Assembly (NCBI GenBank): GCA_025927475.1
Contig: JAICLL010000014.1
Location: 1-62,426 of the forward strand
Length of the DNA stretch: 62,426 nucleotides
Source: Pirellulales bacterium
GTDB lineage: Bacteria > Planctomycetota > Planctomycetia > Pirellulales > JAICIG01
Direction: 5' to 3'
In this document: piece after piece, positions 1 to 8,726 of the stretch
Numbering within the stretch: position 1 is the first letter of the stretch
Layout of the letters: the number at the start of each line of letters is the position of its first letter
The notes under the pieces: model-generated
What the model was told of the DNA's origin: nothing
The model's database searches: none
Seen by the model: the letters and a program-made list of their open reading frames with translations, nothing else
Program-made: the position numbers and the translations under genes

Positions 1-8
1 AAGTCGCC

Positions 9-34
9 CGGTCAGCGCCTCCTCCTGCTGACCG
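9..34. other. Short perfect hairpin at the left edge
   Basis: The arms CGGTCAGC (9-16) and GCTGACCG (27-34) form a perfect 8-bp stem around a 10-base loop. It lies about 30 bases before a rho-independent terminator, so it may be the 3' end of an upstream transcript or structured RNA that begins outside the window. It does not show the conserved ends of tmRNA or RNase P RNA, and no function can be assigned. Confidence 0.35.
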
Positions 35-65
35 CGCGATCCGAGAGCCGGGTTTTGTCAATCGG

Positions 66-105
66 CGGCGGCCCGGTCCGGAAAAGGACCGGGCCGCCGT
101 TTTTT
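66..105 (+). terminator. Strong rho-independent terminator
   Basis: A perfect 14-bp GC-rich stem (66-79 with 86-99, loop GGAAAA) is followed directly by six T residues (100-105). This is a textbook intrinsic terminator for a forward-strand transcription unit that lies left of the window. Confidence 0.9.
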
Positions 106-320
106 ATTGGGATGAGGAGAGGTTACGAGAGACCCCTCGTGGGTCGCTGCGCCGTAGGGGGAAAGTCAAAATGCAAAAGTAAAAACCGGGAAATGACTCG
201 GTGCTCCCGTCAGCCGGCAGATTGAGCGGTGCGACGATGCCGTGTAAACTCCAGCGTTGCAGTTCCGCAAGACGCCGCAGTGCCGAAATTCCCGCGGGTT
301 CCGCGGTCGAGGCTCGCTAC

Positions 321-1028
321 ATGGCTCGTGTTCGCCAATCCACCGCGGTTCGCTTCAGCCTGCGGGGCGTGCTGATTGCCGTCGCCGTGGTGGCGGTGTA
401 TTGCGCGGCGATCGCCCCGCAATTTCGGATGTGGAGCGTGCCCGAGCAGATTGCTTTTGCCAAGGCGTACGGCGGCCCCGTGCTGGGCTGGCTCGCGAGT
501 GTGTGCGTGCTCTCCATCTGGCGATTGCGCGTGGAGCGACGGGCGGGAACGGTGCAATTATCGGTTCGGTGTCAAGGATACCGTTGGGCAACCGCCTTGT
601 GGGTGTTCGTCGCGGCGATCAACGCCGCCGTGATTACGCACCATGCATTTCTCGCCGCGGCTCATGTGCGGCTCCGGGCCGAATTCGCGGCAAAGGGGTT
701 TGTCGGCCTTCCGACGCTGTCGCCTTGGTATACCATCGCCAACGGCATCGGCATTGGCCTGCTGACGGTGATGGTATGGTGGCGGGTAGATCGAGTTGAC
801 TTTTGCGACCGGGGCATCCTGCGCTTTGTCCGGTTCACTCCGTGGCCGGCGGTCGACTACGAATGGCTGTTGAACGAGCCTGGGCTGCTATTGCTGCGCC
901 CCGGCCGTTTTCCGATTCGCGTGTTCGTTCCCGAAAGCTCTTGTGCGAAGGTGAACGAGATGCTGCGGCGCGGCCACGCGATTCTGCTTAGCCCCATCGA
1001 AAAGATGTGTGCCGAAAAGTCCGCCTAG
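321..1028 (+). CDS. Hypothetical multi-pass inner-membrane protein
   Basis: This 235-residue protein opens with the positively charged RFSLRGVLI motif followed by a hydrophobic helix (about residues 10-35), an N-terminus common in planctomycete membrane proteins. Further hydrophobic stretches near residues 55-70, 95-115 and 140-155 suggest three or four membrane segments, followed by a roughly 70-residue soluble tail. The frame is open further upstream, but the ATG at 321 was chosen because it directly precedes the conserved-looking N-terminus. The gene stands alone, with a terminator upstream and a convergent gene downstream. No enzymatic motif is visible and the function is unknown. Confidence 0.65.
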   Translation: MARVRQSTAVRFSLRGVLIAVAVVAVYCAAIAPQFRMWSVPEQIAFAKAYGGPVLGWLASVCVLSIWRLRVERRAGTVQLSVRCQGYRWATALWVFVAAINAAVITHHAFLAAAHVRLRAEFAAKGFVGLPTLSPWYTIANGIGIGLLTVMVWWRVDRVDFCDRGILRFVRFTPWPAVDYEWLLNEPGLLLLRPGRFPIRVFVPESSCAKVNEMLRRGHAILLSPIEKMCAEKSA

Positions 1029-1050
1029 CGCCACCGGCACTCGGCCGGAC

Positions 1051-2457
1051 CTAACGCCGCGCTGCGCCAGGAAACTGTAAACGCAGCAGCATCTCTTTTA
1101 CCCCGGTCATCGCAATCGTGTCTTGCTCGAGCGACCGGTTCGACGAGACAAACACCGGGCCCTGGCTGCTCTCTTGCCCAGGCGATGGAAGTCGGCCATG
1201 ACTCCCCTTAACCACCCGCGCGTCGAGGCCGATCACATCCAGGGAATATCGAAAGCCCAGCGACTTTTGCAACAGCCGGCGGGCGATGCGCCACTTGGGG
1301 AAGCGCAACGTCGGGTCGATCACCAACTCGGCAGGATCGTAGCCCGGCTTGCGATGGATATCGACTGTCCGCGCATAATCGGGCGCTCGGGCGTCGTCGA
1401 GCCAGAAGTAATAAGTAAACCAGGCCCGCGGCGCGGCCACCGCCACCAACTCACCCGACCGCGGATGATCGAGACCATACTCGGCCTGCTGCGAGCGATC
1501 GAGCACTTGCTCAATGCCCCCGGCGCCGCGCAGCAGACGGGCCACCTCAGCCACCTCCTCTGCCCGCCGCACATAGACATGGGCCACCTGGTGATCGGCC
1601 ACGGCAAACGCCCGCGAGGCGCCGCAATCGAGTGTTTCCCAACCCAGCGGTTCGCGCCGCACCGTCAGATAACCGTGCTCTCGCAGCAAGCGATTGATGT
1701 GCACCGGCTGGTCGACGGCGGTAATGCCATATTCCGATAACACGACAATCTCGGCGCCGCGGGCGCGCGCGGCGTCGATCACTTTGCCGGCCTCGGCGTC
1801 GACCGCCCGCAAGTCGCCGGCAATGCGGGCATCGTTCGGTCCCAGCCGCTGCAGGTTGTAGTCGAGATGCGGCAGATACACCAACGTCAGCGACGGCTGA
1901 TGCTCGTGCATCACCAGGGCCGCGGCGTCGGCAATCCACCGTGTGCTGCTGATATCCGCCGCCGGTCCCCAGAATCGGAACAGCGGAAACACGCCCAGAC
2001 GCGCTTGCAGCCAATCGCGCAACTCTGGCGGCTGACTGTAACTGTCAGGCAGCTTGCGGCCATCGGCGGGGTAGCTGGGGCGCGGCGTCATCGACCAATC
2101 GACGTCGGCGTACATGTTGTACCACCAGAACAGCTTGGCGGTGGTGTAGGCCGCGTCCTGCCGCCGGGCAGCCTGATACAGCCGCTCGCCTTGCACCAGG
2201 TGGTTCGACTGCCGCCAGAACCAGACTTCGGCCAGATCGCGAAAATACCAGCCGTTGGCCACAATGCCATGCTCGCGAGGCGGCATGCCCGTGAGCAACG
2301 TTGCCTGGGCGGAACAGGTGACCGCCGGCAACACCGCGCCCAGGGGTCGCGCAAAGCCGTCCTTCGCCAACCGCGCGATGTTCGGCGTGTGGTCACCGAT
2401 GTGATCGAGTGTCAACCCGACGACGTCGATCACTACGAGCGGTTTGGTCATGGTCAC
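1051..2457 (-). CDS. Alkaline-phosphatase-superfamily phosphodiesterase / nucleotide pyrophosphatase
   Basis: The 468-residue protein matches the type I phosphodiesterase / nucleotide pyrophosphatase fold. A metal-binding Asp11 lies in the first strand (VVIDVVGL). The likely Thr47 nucleophile sits in an AVTCSAQATLLTG block, followed by an HG motif (residues 63-64). HLDY (197-200) and ADHQ (287-290) supply further candidate metal ligands. Where classical NPP enzymes have SDHGM, this one has SEYGI (241-245), which suggests a distinct subfamily; the substrate cannot be predicted. The start at 2457 overlaps the end of the upstream CRTAC1-like gene by 65 bases on the same strand, so the two are probably co-transcribed and translationally coupled. 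ATG at 2451 is an alternative start. Confidence 0.85.
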   Translation of the reverse strand: MTMTKPLVVIDVVGLTLDHIGDHTPNIARLAKDGFARPLGAVLPAVTCSAQATLLTGMPPREHGIVANGWYFRDLAEVWFWRQSNHLVQGERLYQAARRQDAAYTTAKLFWWYNMYADVDWSMTPRPSYPADGRKLPDSYSQPPELRDWLQARLGVFPLFRFWGPAADISSTRWIADAAALVMHEHQPSLTLVYLPHLDYNLQRLGPNDARIAGDLRAVDAEAGKVIDAARARGAEIVVLSEYGITAVDQPVHINRLLREHGYLTVRREPLGWETLDCGASRAFAVADHQVAHVYVRRAEEVAEVARLLRGAGGIEQVLDRSQQAEYGLDHPRSGELVAVAAPRAWFTYYFWLDDARAPDYARTVDIHRKPGYDPAELVIDPTLRFPKWRIARRLLQKSLGFRYSLDVIGLDARVVKGSHGRLPSPGQESSQGPVFVSSNRSLEQDTIAMTGVKEMLLRLQFPGAARR

Positions 2458-4225
2458 CAGGAGGTTGTAATTCGAGCGGCTGCCCTTCGGTGATTCGCAA
2501 GAACTGGTCGGCGGGCAGATTGTCGAAGGTTTGTTCCTCGCCCGACGGCCAGCGGATGACCAGCTTTTCGAGCTGCTCGAAGGGGCCGAGGCCCCAATGG
2601 ATGCGCGGATCGCTGGAAGACAGGTAGCTTGAGGCGGGCGAGACCTCGCTCACCCAGACTTCGCCACCCGCGTGCGCCGTGGCCCGGGCGCCGTAAGCGA
2701 ACACGTTGGGCGCGGCGGCGCGCAACTCGAGCGAGAGCCAGTGGTGCGGCGTCTGCGAGCGGTTTTCCAGCAGCATCGGCGGACCTTCGTAATCGACCAG
2801 CAGCAAATCGGCCCGACCATCGTTGTTAAAGTCTCCGGTCGCCGAGCCACGCCCCACCAGCGGGCGCGCAAGGTCGCCGCCCAGCACGGGCACGAGATCG
2901 ACAAACCGCGCGCCTTCGAGGTTGCGGAAGAGCATGATCGGCTGGCGAAAATCAACGCCATGCTCCATATCGCCCACGTTGTCGTAGACATGTCCGTTGG
3001 CGTAGCAGATATCGGGCCAGCGATCGTTGTCCATGTCGATCCACTTGGCCCCAAATCCGAGGCGATTGCAGGTGGCGAGCGTAATGCCGGTCAGATTACC
3101 CACCTCCAGAAAAAAGCCGCCCCCTTCGTTGCGATACAGTGCGAAACAGTTCTTCTGAAAATCGGTCACGGTCAGGTCGAGCAGGCCATCGCGATTGAAG
3201 TCGGCCCAGTCGGCGCCCATGGCAGCCATCGGTTTGTAGTCGCGCCCGACCGAGAGGCCGCTCAGTTCGCCGACGTTCTCGAACTTCATGTCGCCGAGAT
3301 TATGCATCATCTCGGCCTTGGTGCCGTCGTTGCCCACGTAGAAATCCATCAGCTTGTCATCGTCGTAGTCGGTAAAGGCGAGCACCAGGGCGATGCCGCT
3401 GGTGGTGCTCATCCCCGAGGTTTCGGCGTCGACCAGCTCGAAGCCGCGCTCGCCGTTATTGCGCCAAACTTCGCCAAACTCGGGCTCGTACTCGCGCGGC
3501 GGACAGCCAGAGAGAATTCCCGGATGTAATTCGCAGTATTGCTTTGATTCGGGACCGAAGACAACATAGTTGAGAATCACCAGGTCCAGGTCGCCATCGC
3601 GGTCTAAGTCCATCCAGCCGGCGCTGGCGCCCCAGTGGCCGTGATTGAAGGGATCGAGTTCGACTTGCCCGGTCACATCCTCGAACTTTTGCCCGGCGGC
3701 ATTGCGCAACAGCGCCAGTCGGTGAAAACCGGTGAGCAGGATGTCGCGCCAGCCGTCGCCGTCGTAGTCGCCGACGGCGCAGGCGATCCAGTCGTTTCCC
3801 TCGATGAGCGAAAGCCCAATCTCGGCCGAGACGTCTTCAAACCGCTCGCCCTTGACGTTGCGATACAACACGGCCCGCGGATCTGCCACCAGCAGCACGT
3901 CGAGCCAACCGTCGTTATCGTAATCCAGCAAAGCGCAGCCACAGCCGAAGGCCTCGGGCGAGCGCATGGGCCGCGGCTGTTTGGGCCAGACGAAGTCGAT
4001 GCCCCGCTGTCGCGTCACATCGGCAAACTGAATGCCGGCGGGATTGGGGAGCGGTGCAATTTCAGTCGGCGCCGCCGGTTCCACGCTGCCCGGCGACGCT
4101 TGGCGGCAGTTTGAGCCGACCAACAGCACGCCGGCCAACAGGAAGGCCAGCGAGGCCAAGGTGCCGGTCTTCCAGCCGAAACGGCGGCCGCGCGAGCGGG
4201 CCATTGAAGCAATTGTCTCGGACAT
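2393..4225 (-). CDS. CRTAC1-like FG-GAP/VCBS repeat protein with ASPIC/UnbV C-terminus
   Basis: This 610-residue exported protein has a basic N-terminus, a hydrophobic segment (about 21-37) and Cys40. It is a membrane anchor or an atypical lipoprotein, because the residue before the Cys is Asn. From about residue 100 to 460 there are at least seven calcium-binding repeats of the DxDxDG type (for example DYDNDGWLDV, DYDGDGWRDI, DFNNDGRADL), which form a beta-propeller. An ASPIC/UnbV domain follows (about 490-575). Such proteins are abundant in planctomycetes and are thought to act at the cell surface. The frame is open to 4732, but ATG 4225 was chosen because it precedes the signal segment. 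The extra upstream stretch overlaps moaE on the other strand. Confidence 0.88.
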   Translation of the reverse strand: MSETIASMARSRGRRFGWKTGTLASLAFLLAGVLLVGSNCRQASPGSVEPAAPTEIAPLPNPAGIQFADVTRQRGIDFVWPKQPRPMRSPEAFGCGCALLDYDNDGWLDVLLVADPRAVLYRNVKGERFEDVSAEIGLSLIEGNDWIACAVGDYDGDGWRDILLTGFHRLALLRNAAGQKFEDVTGQVELDPFNHGHWGASAGWMDLDRDGDLDLVILNYVVFGPESKQYCELHPGILSGCPPREYEPEFGEVWRNNGERGFELVDAETSGMSTTSGIALVLAFTDYDDDKLMDFYVGNDGTKAEMMHNLGDMKFENVGELSGLSVGRDYKPMAAMGADWADFNRDGLLDLTVTDFQKNCFALYRNEGGGFFLEVGNLTGITLATCNRLGFGAKWIDMDNDRWPDICYANGHVYDNVGDMEHGVDFRQPIMLFRNLEGARFVDLVPVLGGDLARPLVGRGSATGDFNNDGRADLLLVDYEGPPMLLENRSQTPHHWLSLELRAAAPNVFAYGARATAHAGGEVWVSEVSPASSYLSSSDPRIHWGLGPFEQLEKLVIRWPSGEEQTFDNLPADQFLRITEGQPLELQPPGDHDQTARSDRRRRVDTRSHR

Positions 4226-4330
4226 GAACCAACGACCAGAGCGGTAACGGGACGAAGTTTTATTGTAAGCATGAGCGAGTGGAACGCAAAACCACTGCCC
4301 GCGGGCGGCCTCGCCGGGTACAATTGGCCT

Positions 4331-4777
4331 ATGGTCGAACTCACCGAGCAACCGATCGACGCCACCGCCGTGCTCGGGCGGGTGAGCTCGCCGCTGGCCG
4401 GGGCCGTGGTCTTGTTTTTGGGCACCACCCGCCAGTGGACCGGCTCGCGGCAGACCGAGTCGCTCGATTATGAATGCTATCCCGAAATGGCCCGCGCCAA
4501 GCTGGTCGAGTTGGAAGGCGAAGCCCGGCGGCGTTGGCCGTTGGTCGAGTGCATGATCGTACACCGGCTGGGGCACCTTGAACTCGGCGAAGCAAGCGTG
4601 GCCGTGGCGGTCAGCAGCGCCCACCGGCAGGCGGCCTTCGAGGCGGGGCAATGGCTGATCGACACCTTGAAACAAGTAGCGCCGATCTGGAAAAAAGAAA
4701 ACTGGTCGGACGGCGCCACCGAGTGGGTCCATCCGGGCCTGAAGATGGTAATGAGCGCTGATCCGTTCGATGTTTGA
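4331..4777 (+). CDS. moaE: Molybdopterin synthase catalytic subunit MoaE
   Basis: At 148 residues this matches MoaE, which transfers sulfur from the MoaD thiocarboxylate to precursor Z to form molybdopterin. The family signature near the C-terminus, VAPIWKKE, with its catalytic lysines, is present, as is the GAVVLFLGTTR block that corresponds to the GAV.F.G.vR start of the family. A TACAAT -10-like hexamer at 4319-4324 places a possible transcription start very close to the ATG, so a leaderless mRNA is conceivable, though no good -35 is seen. It lies 37 bases before moaA in the same direction. No moaD or moaC is in the window. ATG 4331 was preferred to an in-frame ATG at 4271 because it matches the usual MoaE length. 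Confidence 0.93.
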   Translation: MVELTEQPIDATAVLGRVSSPLAGAVVLFLGTTRQWTGSRQTESLDYECYPEMARAKLVELEGEARRRWPLVECMIVHRLGHLELGEASVAVAVSSAHRQAAFEAGQWLIDTLKQVAPIWKKENWSDGATEWVHPGLKMVMSADPFDV

Positions 4778-4814
4778 AAATCCACCATGAAAGTGCTCGC
4801 TAAAGACGCGTCCT

Positions 4815-5822
4815 ATGTCGCAGGCTGACTATCCACCGCTGATCGACAGTTTCGGCCGCGTGCACTCCGACCTGCGGATTAGCGTCACCGACCGCTGCAA
4901 TATCCGCTGCTTTTACTGCATGCCGGCGGGGGCGGTGCGGTTCAAGCCGCGCCGCGAGTTGCTGTCGTTTGAAGAGATCGAACGGTTTGTCGGTGTTGTG
5001 GCCCGCATGGGCGTTCGCAAACTTCGCCTGACCGGCGGCGAGCCGCTGGTGCGGCAAAATTTGCCGCGGCTGGTCGCCCTGCTCGCCCAACTGCCCGGCA
5101 TCGACGACATTGCGATGACCACCAACGGCATGCTCTTGCCCGAGCACGCCGAGTCGCTGCGGGCGTCGGGCTTGCGGCGGCTCAACATCAGTCTCGACAC
5201 GCTCGATCCGGACCGGTTTCAACAGATTTCGCGGCGCGAGGGACTTGAGCAAGTGCTGGCCGGCATCGCCGCCGCCCAGCAGGTTGGTTTCGAGAAGATC
5301 AAGCTCAACGCCGTGGCGATTAGGGGCCTCACCGAGCCGGATGTGGCGCCGCTGGGGCGGTTTGCGCGCGAGCGTGGTTTGGAGCTGCGGTTTATTGAAT
5401 ACATGCCGCTCGACGCCGATGGAACCTGGCAAAACGAGCAGGTGCTGTCGGGCGAAGAAATTATCGAGATGCTGCAATCCGAATTCGGCCCGCTCGAACC
5501 GATTACGCCCGATGATCGCAGCCAGCCTGCGACCGATTATCGTTTTGTCGATGGCGGTGGCACGGTGGGATTCATCAATCCGGTAACGCAGCCCTTCTGC
5601 GCCAATTGCAATCGGCTGCGATTGACCGCCGAAGGACAGGTGCGCAATTGCCTGTTTTCGACCGTCGAATGGGATGCCCGTGCGCTGCTGCGCGGCGGCG
5701 GCAGCGACGAGCAGTTGGCCGACCTGGTTCGGTCGTGCGTGTGGGCAAAGAAGGCCGGGCATGGCATCAACAGCGATGAGTTTACGAAGCCCCAGCGGGC
5801 CATGTTCCAGATCGGTGGATAG
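4815..5822 (+). CDS. moaA: GTP 3',8-cyclase MoaA
   Basis: This 335-residue radical SAM enzyme catalyses the first step of molybdenum cofactor synthesis, GTP to 3',8-cyclo-dGTP (then to cPMP with MoaC). The N-terminal 4Fe-4S motif CNIRCFYC supplies Cys28, Cys32 and Cys35. The C-terminal cluster motif is FCANCNRLRL with a later RNC. The protein ends in GG, the conserved C-terminal di-glycine that reaches the active site. It is part of an apparent operon with moaE upstream and a cysteine desulfurase downstream. Its TAG stop overlaps the GTG start of the next gene by one base. Confidence 0.96.
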   Translation: MSQADYPPLIDSFGRVHSDLRISVTDRCNIRCFYCMPAGAVRFKPRRELLSFEEIERFVGVVARMGVRKLRLTGGEPLVRQNLPRLVALLAQLPGIDDIAMTTNGMLLPEHAESLRASGLRRLNISLDTLDPDRFQQISRREGLEQVLAGIAAAQQVGFEKIKLNAVAIRGLTEPDVAPLGRFARERGLELRFIEYMPLDADGTWQNEQVLSGEEIIEMLQSEFGPLEPITPDDRSQPATDYRFVDGGGTVGFINPVTQPFCANCNRLRLTAEGQVRNCLFSTVEWDARALLRGGGSDEQLADLVRSCVWAKKAGHGINSDEFTKPQRAMFQIGG

Positions 5823-6988
5823 TGCGCGAGCGAATCTATTTCGACCAGGCGGCCACCAGTTGGCCCAAGCCCGAAGCCGTGTATCAGGCGGTCGACCGCT
5901 ATCAGCGTACCGTCGGTGCCTCGGCCGGAAGAGGCGCCTATGCCGAAGCTCAACAGGCCGAGCGTCTGGTCGAAGCGGCTCGCCGATCCGTCGCCCGGCT
6001 GCTGAAGATCGAGGACGCTCGCCGGATTGTTTTCACGCTCAACGGCACCGACTCGTTGAATCTCGCTCTGCATGGCGTCCTCTCTACGGGCGGCCACGTG
6101 ATCACCACGCTGGCCGAACACAACTCGGTGCTGCGCCCCTTAAAAACGCTTGAGGTAGCCGGCCGCGTGACCGTGTCTCGCGTCGGCCTGGGGCCGAGCG
6201 GCCTCGTCGACCCCGAAGACATCCGCCGGGCGATGACCGGCGAAACGCGGCTGATCGTCATGACGCATGCTTCGAACGTGACCGGCGCGCTGCAACCCGC
6301 GGCCGAAGTGGGCCGGCTGGCACGGCAAGCGGGCGCCTTGTTCTTGCTCGATGCAGCCCAAACGCTCGGCGAAGTGCCGATGGACGTTGAGCAACTCGGC
6401 GTCGATCTCTTGGCGGCGCCAGGCCACAAGGGCTTGCTCGGCCCGCTGGGCACCGGCGTGCTTTATTTGCGGCCTGGCGTCGAACAGCAAGTCGCCAGCC
6501 TGCGCCAAGGCGGCACCGGCAGCCGCAGCGATCAAGATTGGCAGCCCGAGTTGCTCCCCGACAAATTCGAGTCGGGCAATTTAAACGTGCCAGGCATCGC
6601 CGGACTGGGCGCGGGCGCCGATTGGCTGCTCGAGCGCGGCGTCGACCTGGTGCGCCAGCACGGCCTCGCGTTGCTGGGCCGCTTGTGGGCCAGGCTCGGC
6701 GAGATTGGCGGCATTACCGTCTTCGGGCCGACCGACTTGCAACAGCGAGTGCCGCTGGTCAGCCTGACGCTCGCGGGAATCGATCCTCAAGAATTGGCCG
6801 CGGTGCTCGATTCGTCGTATCGAATCCAAGGACGCGCGGGTTTGCACTGCGCCCCCCTGATGCACCGACATCTGGGTACGCTCCAGCGCGGCGGCACGTT
6901 ACGATTGAGTCTGGGTCCGATGAATACGCTGGAACAAGTAGAGCAGGTCGCGGAGGCGCTCGACGACATCGCCCGCCAACTCAGGTAG
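5822..6988 (+). CDS. Cysteine desulfurase family protein (class V aminotransferase fold)
   Basis: This 388-residue PLP enzyme has Asp177 (LLDAAQ) and Lys203 (APGHKG), the expected cofactor contacts, and Cys343 in RAGLHCAP as the likely persulfide cysteine. The SGNLNVPGIAG and GGTGSRS segments resemble the EF2568-type branch of cysteine desulfurases. The GTG start overlaps the moaA stop by one base, implying translational coupling. That context suggests it provides sulfur for the MoaD thiocarboxylate or for sulfuration of a molybdoenzyme (inference). The TAG stop is part of a GTAG-headed palindromic repeat. Confidence 0.88.
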   Translation: MRERIYFDQAATSWPKPEAVYQAVDRYQRTVGASAGRGAYAEAQQAERLVEAARRSVARLLKIEDARRIVFTLNGTDSLNLALHGVLSTGGHVITTLAEHNSVLRPLKTLEVAGRVTVSRVGLGPSGLVDPEDIRRAMTGETRLIVMTHASNVTGALQPAAEVGRLARQAGALFLLDAAQTLGEVPMDVEQLGVDLLAAPGHKGLLGPLGTGVLYLRPGVEQQVASLRQGGTGSRSDQDWQPELLPDKFESGNLNVPGIAGLGAGADWLLERGVDLVRQHGLALLGRLWARLGEIGGITVFGPTDLQQRVPLVSLTLAGIDPQELAAVLDSSYRIQGRAGLHCAPLMHRHLGTLQRGGTLRLSLGPMNTLEQVEQVAEALDDIARQLR

Positions 6989-7010
6989 CCCCGGGCCTTG
7001 TGCCCGGCGG
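6985..7010 (+). repeat. GTAG-headed palindromic repeat (GTAGCCCCGG family)
   Basis: GTAG is followed by a CCGGGC/GCCCGG stem with a CTTGT loop. The TAG of the head is the stop codon of the cysteine desulfurase gene. A relative lies at 19575-19600 (CCGGCC/GGCCGG stem) and a reverse-oriented one at about 20696-20710. The structure fits a REP element. Confidence 0.7.
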
Positions 7011-7070
7011 TCCCCGGTCCAGAAGGTTCGAGAACAGGAATCACGTTGTCTCGGGTGGCTGGGTGTCTCA

Positions 7071-7105
7071 GGTGGCTGGGGCAGAAGCTTGCCGATGCCC
7101 CGGCA
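7071..7105 (+). repeat. Dispersed GGTGGCTGGGGCAGA repeat, copy 1
   Basis: The core GGTGGCTGGGGCAGA is followed by GATGCCCCGG, giving a GGGGCA/TGCCCC hairpin. Related copies lie at about 11147, 29922 and 32574, all intergenic. This copy lies upstream of the YkgJ-like gene. Confidence 0.65.
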
Positions 7106-7177
7106 GCGCAACCGCCGAGCGCGGTACTTTACAGATAGCCAGCCACACACTTTTTTTCTTACGGAGAAGAACGCCCG

Positions 7178-7594
7178 ATGAGTAAAAAACCTTGGTTCCA
7201 AGACGGCCTGCGATTCGAGTGTACGGGCTGCGGCGATTGCTGCACGGGGGCGCCGGGCTATGTCTGGGTAAACCAGGAAGAGATCGACGCTTTGGCGGCA
7301 AAAATCGGTGTCTCCGTCGATGAATTCGAGCGCAAGTACGTGCGCCGCGTGGGCAGCCGCCGAACGCTGGTCGAGTTTGACAACGGCGACTGCGTGTTTT
7401 TCGACAACCAGACGCGCCGCTGCCAAGTGTATGAGGTCCGCCCGCGGCAATGCCGCACCTGGCCTTTTTGGGATTCCAACGTCCGCACCGAAGACGACTG
7501 GCAGCAGACTTGCCAGGTTTGCCCAGGCAGCGGCCGCGGGCGTCTCTACACCGTCGAGGAGATCGTAACTCAGGTTCGGGTGATCCGGGTTTGA
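7178..7594 (+). CDS. YkgJ-family cysteine-cluster protein
   Basis: This 138-residue soluble protein has the family's cysteine signature: C15, C18 and the C21-C22 pair in CTGCGDCC, then a CVFF...[17 protein letters not shown] block and a later C..C pair. The family (UPF0153/YkgJ) is thought to bind zinc or an iron-sulfur cluster. Its biochemical role is not established. A GGAG at 7163-7166 lies 11 bases before the ATG. The gene stands alone between repeat-bearing spacers, and nothing ties it firmly to the molybdenum genes upstream. Confidence 0.88.
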   Translation: MSKKPWFQDGLRFECTGCGDCCTGAPGYVWVNQEEIDALAAKIGVSVDEFERKYVRRVGSRRTLVEFDNGDCVFFDNQTRRCQVYEVRPRQCRTWPFWDSNVRTEDDWQQTCQVCPGSGRGRLYTVEEIVTQVRVIRV

Positions 7595-7787
7595 ACGTTT
7601 TTGCCGGTTTTCTGGTTTTGGCTGGAGTTTGCCGGTGGTATCGCCGATATCGTGGCTGGCAGAATCAAGTTCTTTGACAATTGACCCCCTATTGGCGACC
7701 CGGCTGGCGGCATCCAGCCGGCGCTTTTCGCCCTCGGTGCGCCGGTCATTTGGCACAGATGCGGGTCCTGGGTTACGTCCAGCGGCC

Positions 7788-7816
7788 TTGACACTAATGC
7801 TTACGGCATCTACACT
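7788..7816 (+). promoter_or_regulatory. Sigma-70-like promoter of the HU gene
   Basis: TTGACA (7788-7793, exact consensus) is separated by 17 bases from TACACT (7811-7816, four of six matches). Predicted transcription begins near 7823, leaving a leader of about 60 bases to the GTG start at 7884. Confidence 0.55.
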
Positions 7817-7883
7817 TGGAGCGTCAACTGATACCAGAGGGAGCGGTCCCGCGAGCCGACCCTCACTCCAGGAGAGCCGTTCC

Positions 7884-8300
7884 GTGACCAAAAAAGAAAT
7901 CGTCAAAACCATCTCGGATGAAATCGGGCTGACGCAGTTGAAGACCAAGGAGATCGTGCAAAAAACCTTCGACGCCATCGTCGAAACCCTGGTCGAAGAA
8001 AAACGGATCGAACTGCGAAACTTCGGTGTCTTCGAGGTGAAGAAGCGGGCGGCACGAAAAGCTCGCAATCCACGGACCGGCGACAAGGTGTATGTGCCCG
8101 AGAAATACGTAGTTACGTTCAAGCCGGGCAAGGAAATGGAAGAACGAGTCCGCGAATTGGAACGCCAGGCCGCCGCCGCAGCCGCCCAGCACGCGGCAGC
8201 GGGAGGCAACTCGCAACCCGTGCCCCACCCGACGGAACGCACGCCAGAACCACTTGCCGCACAAGCAACTTACGGCAGTAATGCCGAATCGCCCGGCTAA
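7884..8300 (+). CDS. HU-family DNA-binding protein with extended C-terminal tail
   Basis: The first 90 residues form a complete HU/IHF fold. They include the helical dimerisation region ([15 protein letters not shown]...) and the DNA-binding arm, with [19 protein letters not shown] matching the family signature. HU proteins bend and compact DNA. Beyond the roughly 95-residue core there is a 45-residue alanine-, glutamine- and proline-rich low-complexity tail, which is unusual for canonical HU. The GTG at 7884 was chosen because GGAGA (7871-7875) sits eight bases upstream and the HU fold begins there. The frame stays open upstream without an HU-like sequence. A good promoter lies at 7788-7816. 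Confidence 0.92.
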   Translation: MTKKEIVKTISDEIGLTQLKTKEIVQKTFDAIVETLVEEKRIELRNFGVFEVKKRAARKARNPRTGDKVYVPEKYVVTFKPGKEMEERVRELERQAAAAAAQHAAAGGNSQPVPHPTERTPEPLAAQATYGSNAESPG

Positions 8301-8410
8301 CCCAAGCCGGTCATCCCATCAAGTACACATCCCCGCGGTCCGAAGCTGGCCCCTGCCGGCTTTGAAGCCCTTCCCGCGAACGAGCAAATCATCACCTTTA
8401 ACGGTTGCCG

Positions 8411-8434
8411 CCGCTGGTCGATCTCGACCGGCGG
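8411..8434. other. Ten-base-pair hairpin between the HU and lipoprotein genes
   Basis: CCGCTGGTCG (8411-8420) pairs with CGACCGGCGG (8425-8434) around an ATCT loop, with one G-U pair. No T-run follows, so it is not a classical terminator. It may be an mRNA 3' end or a leader structure for the small lipoprotein gene. Confidence 0.4.
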
Positions 8435-8507
8435 GGCACGGCCGACGACGTTTGCGCGCCCCAACGGATTTGGGGCCGAACGTTCGTCTCAGGTAGGAGT
8501 TGGGTCA

Positions 8508-8726
8508 ATGCGCAACCTGCTGTTGGCAGTTTTGCTTGGCTTGTCGATCGCGCCGAGTGTGGGATGCATCGTCCCCGCCTACTCGGCCGATCCGGTGCGC
8601 CGCGCGCAGCAATTGATCTGGTCATCGGAAGACCTGCGTCACTTGCTCGACGACTGGGAGCGCATCTGGATGCTCGACATGCCAAGCCATCTGACGCCAT
8701 ACCGCACGCACGGCGGCATCATCTAA
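8508..8726 (+). CDS. Small putative lipoprotein
   Basis: This 72-residue protein has a short signal peptide (MRNLLLAVLLGLSIAPSVGC) ending at a plausible lipobox cysteine, Cys20. The mature 52-residue part is rich in acidic and aromatic residues and ends HLTPYRTHGGII. A GGTAGGAG ribosome-binding site precedes the ATG at good spacing. The signal sequence, the ribosome-binding site and the distinctive C-terminal motif together support a real gene. The likely location is the inner or outer membrane surface; the role is unknown. Confidence 0.7.
   Translation: MRNLLLAVLLGLSIAPSVGCIVPAYSADPVRRAQQLIWSSEDLRHLLDDWERIWMLDMPSHLTPYRTHGGII

Noticed and set aside
1..105. Left-edge hairpins as the 3' end of tmRNA or RNase P RNA
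   Set aside because: None of the conserved end motifs of those RNAs is present; only a hairpin and a terminator can be supported.
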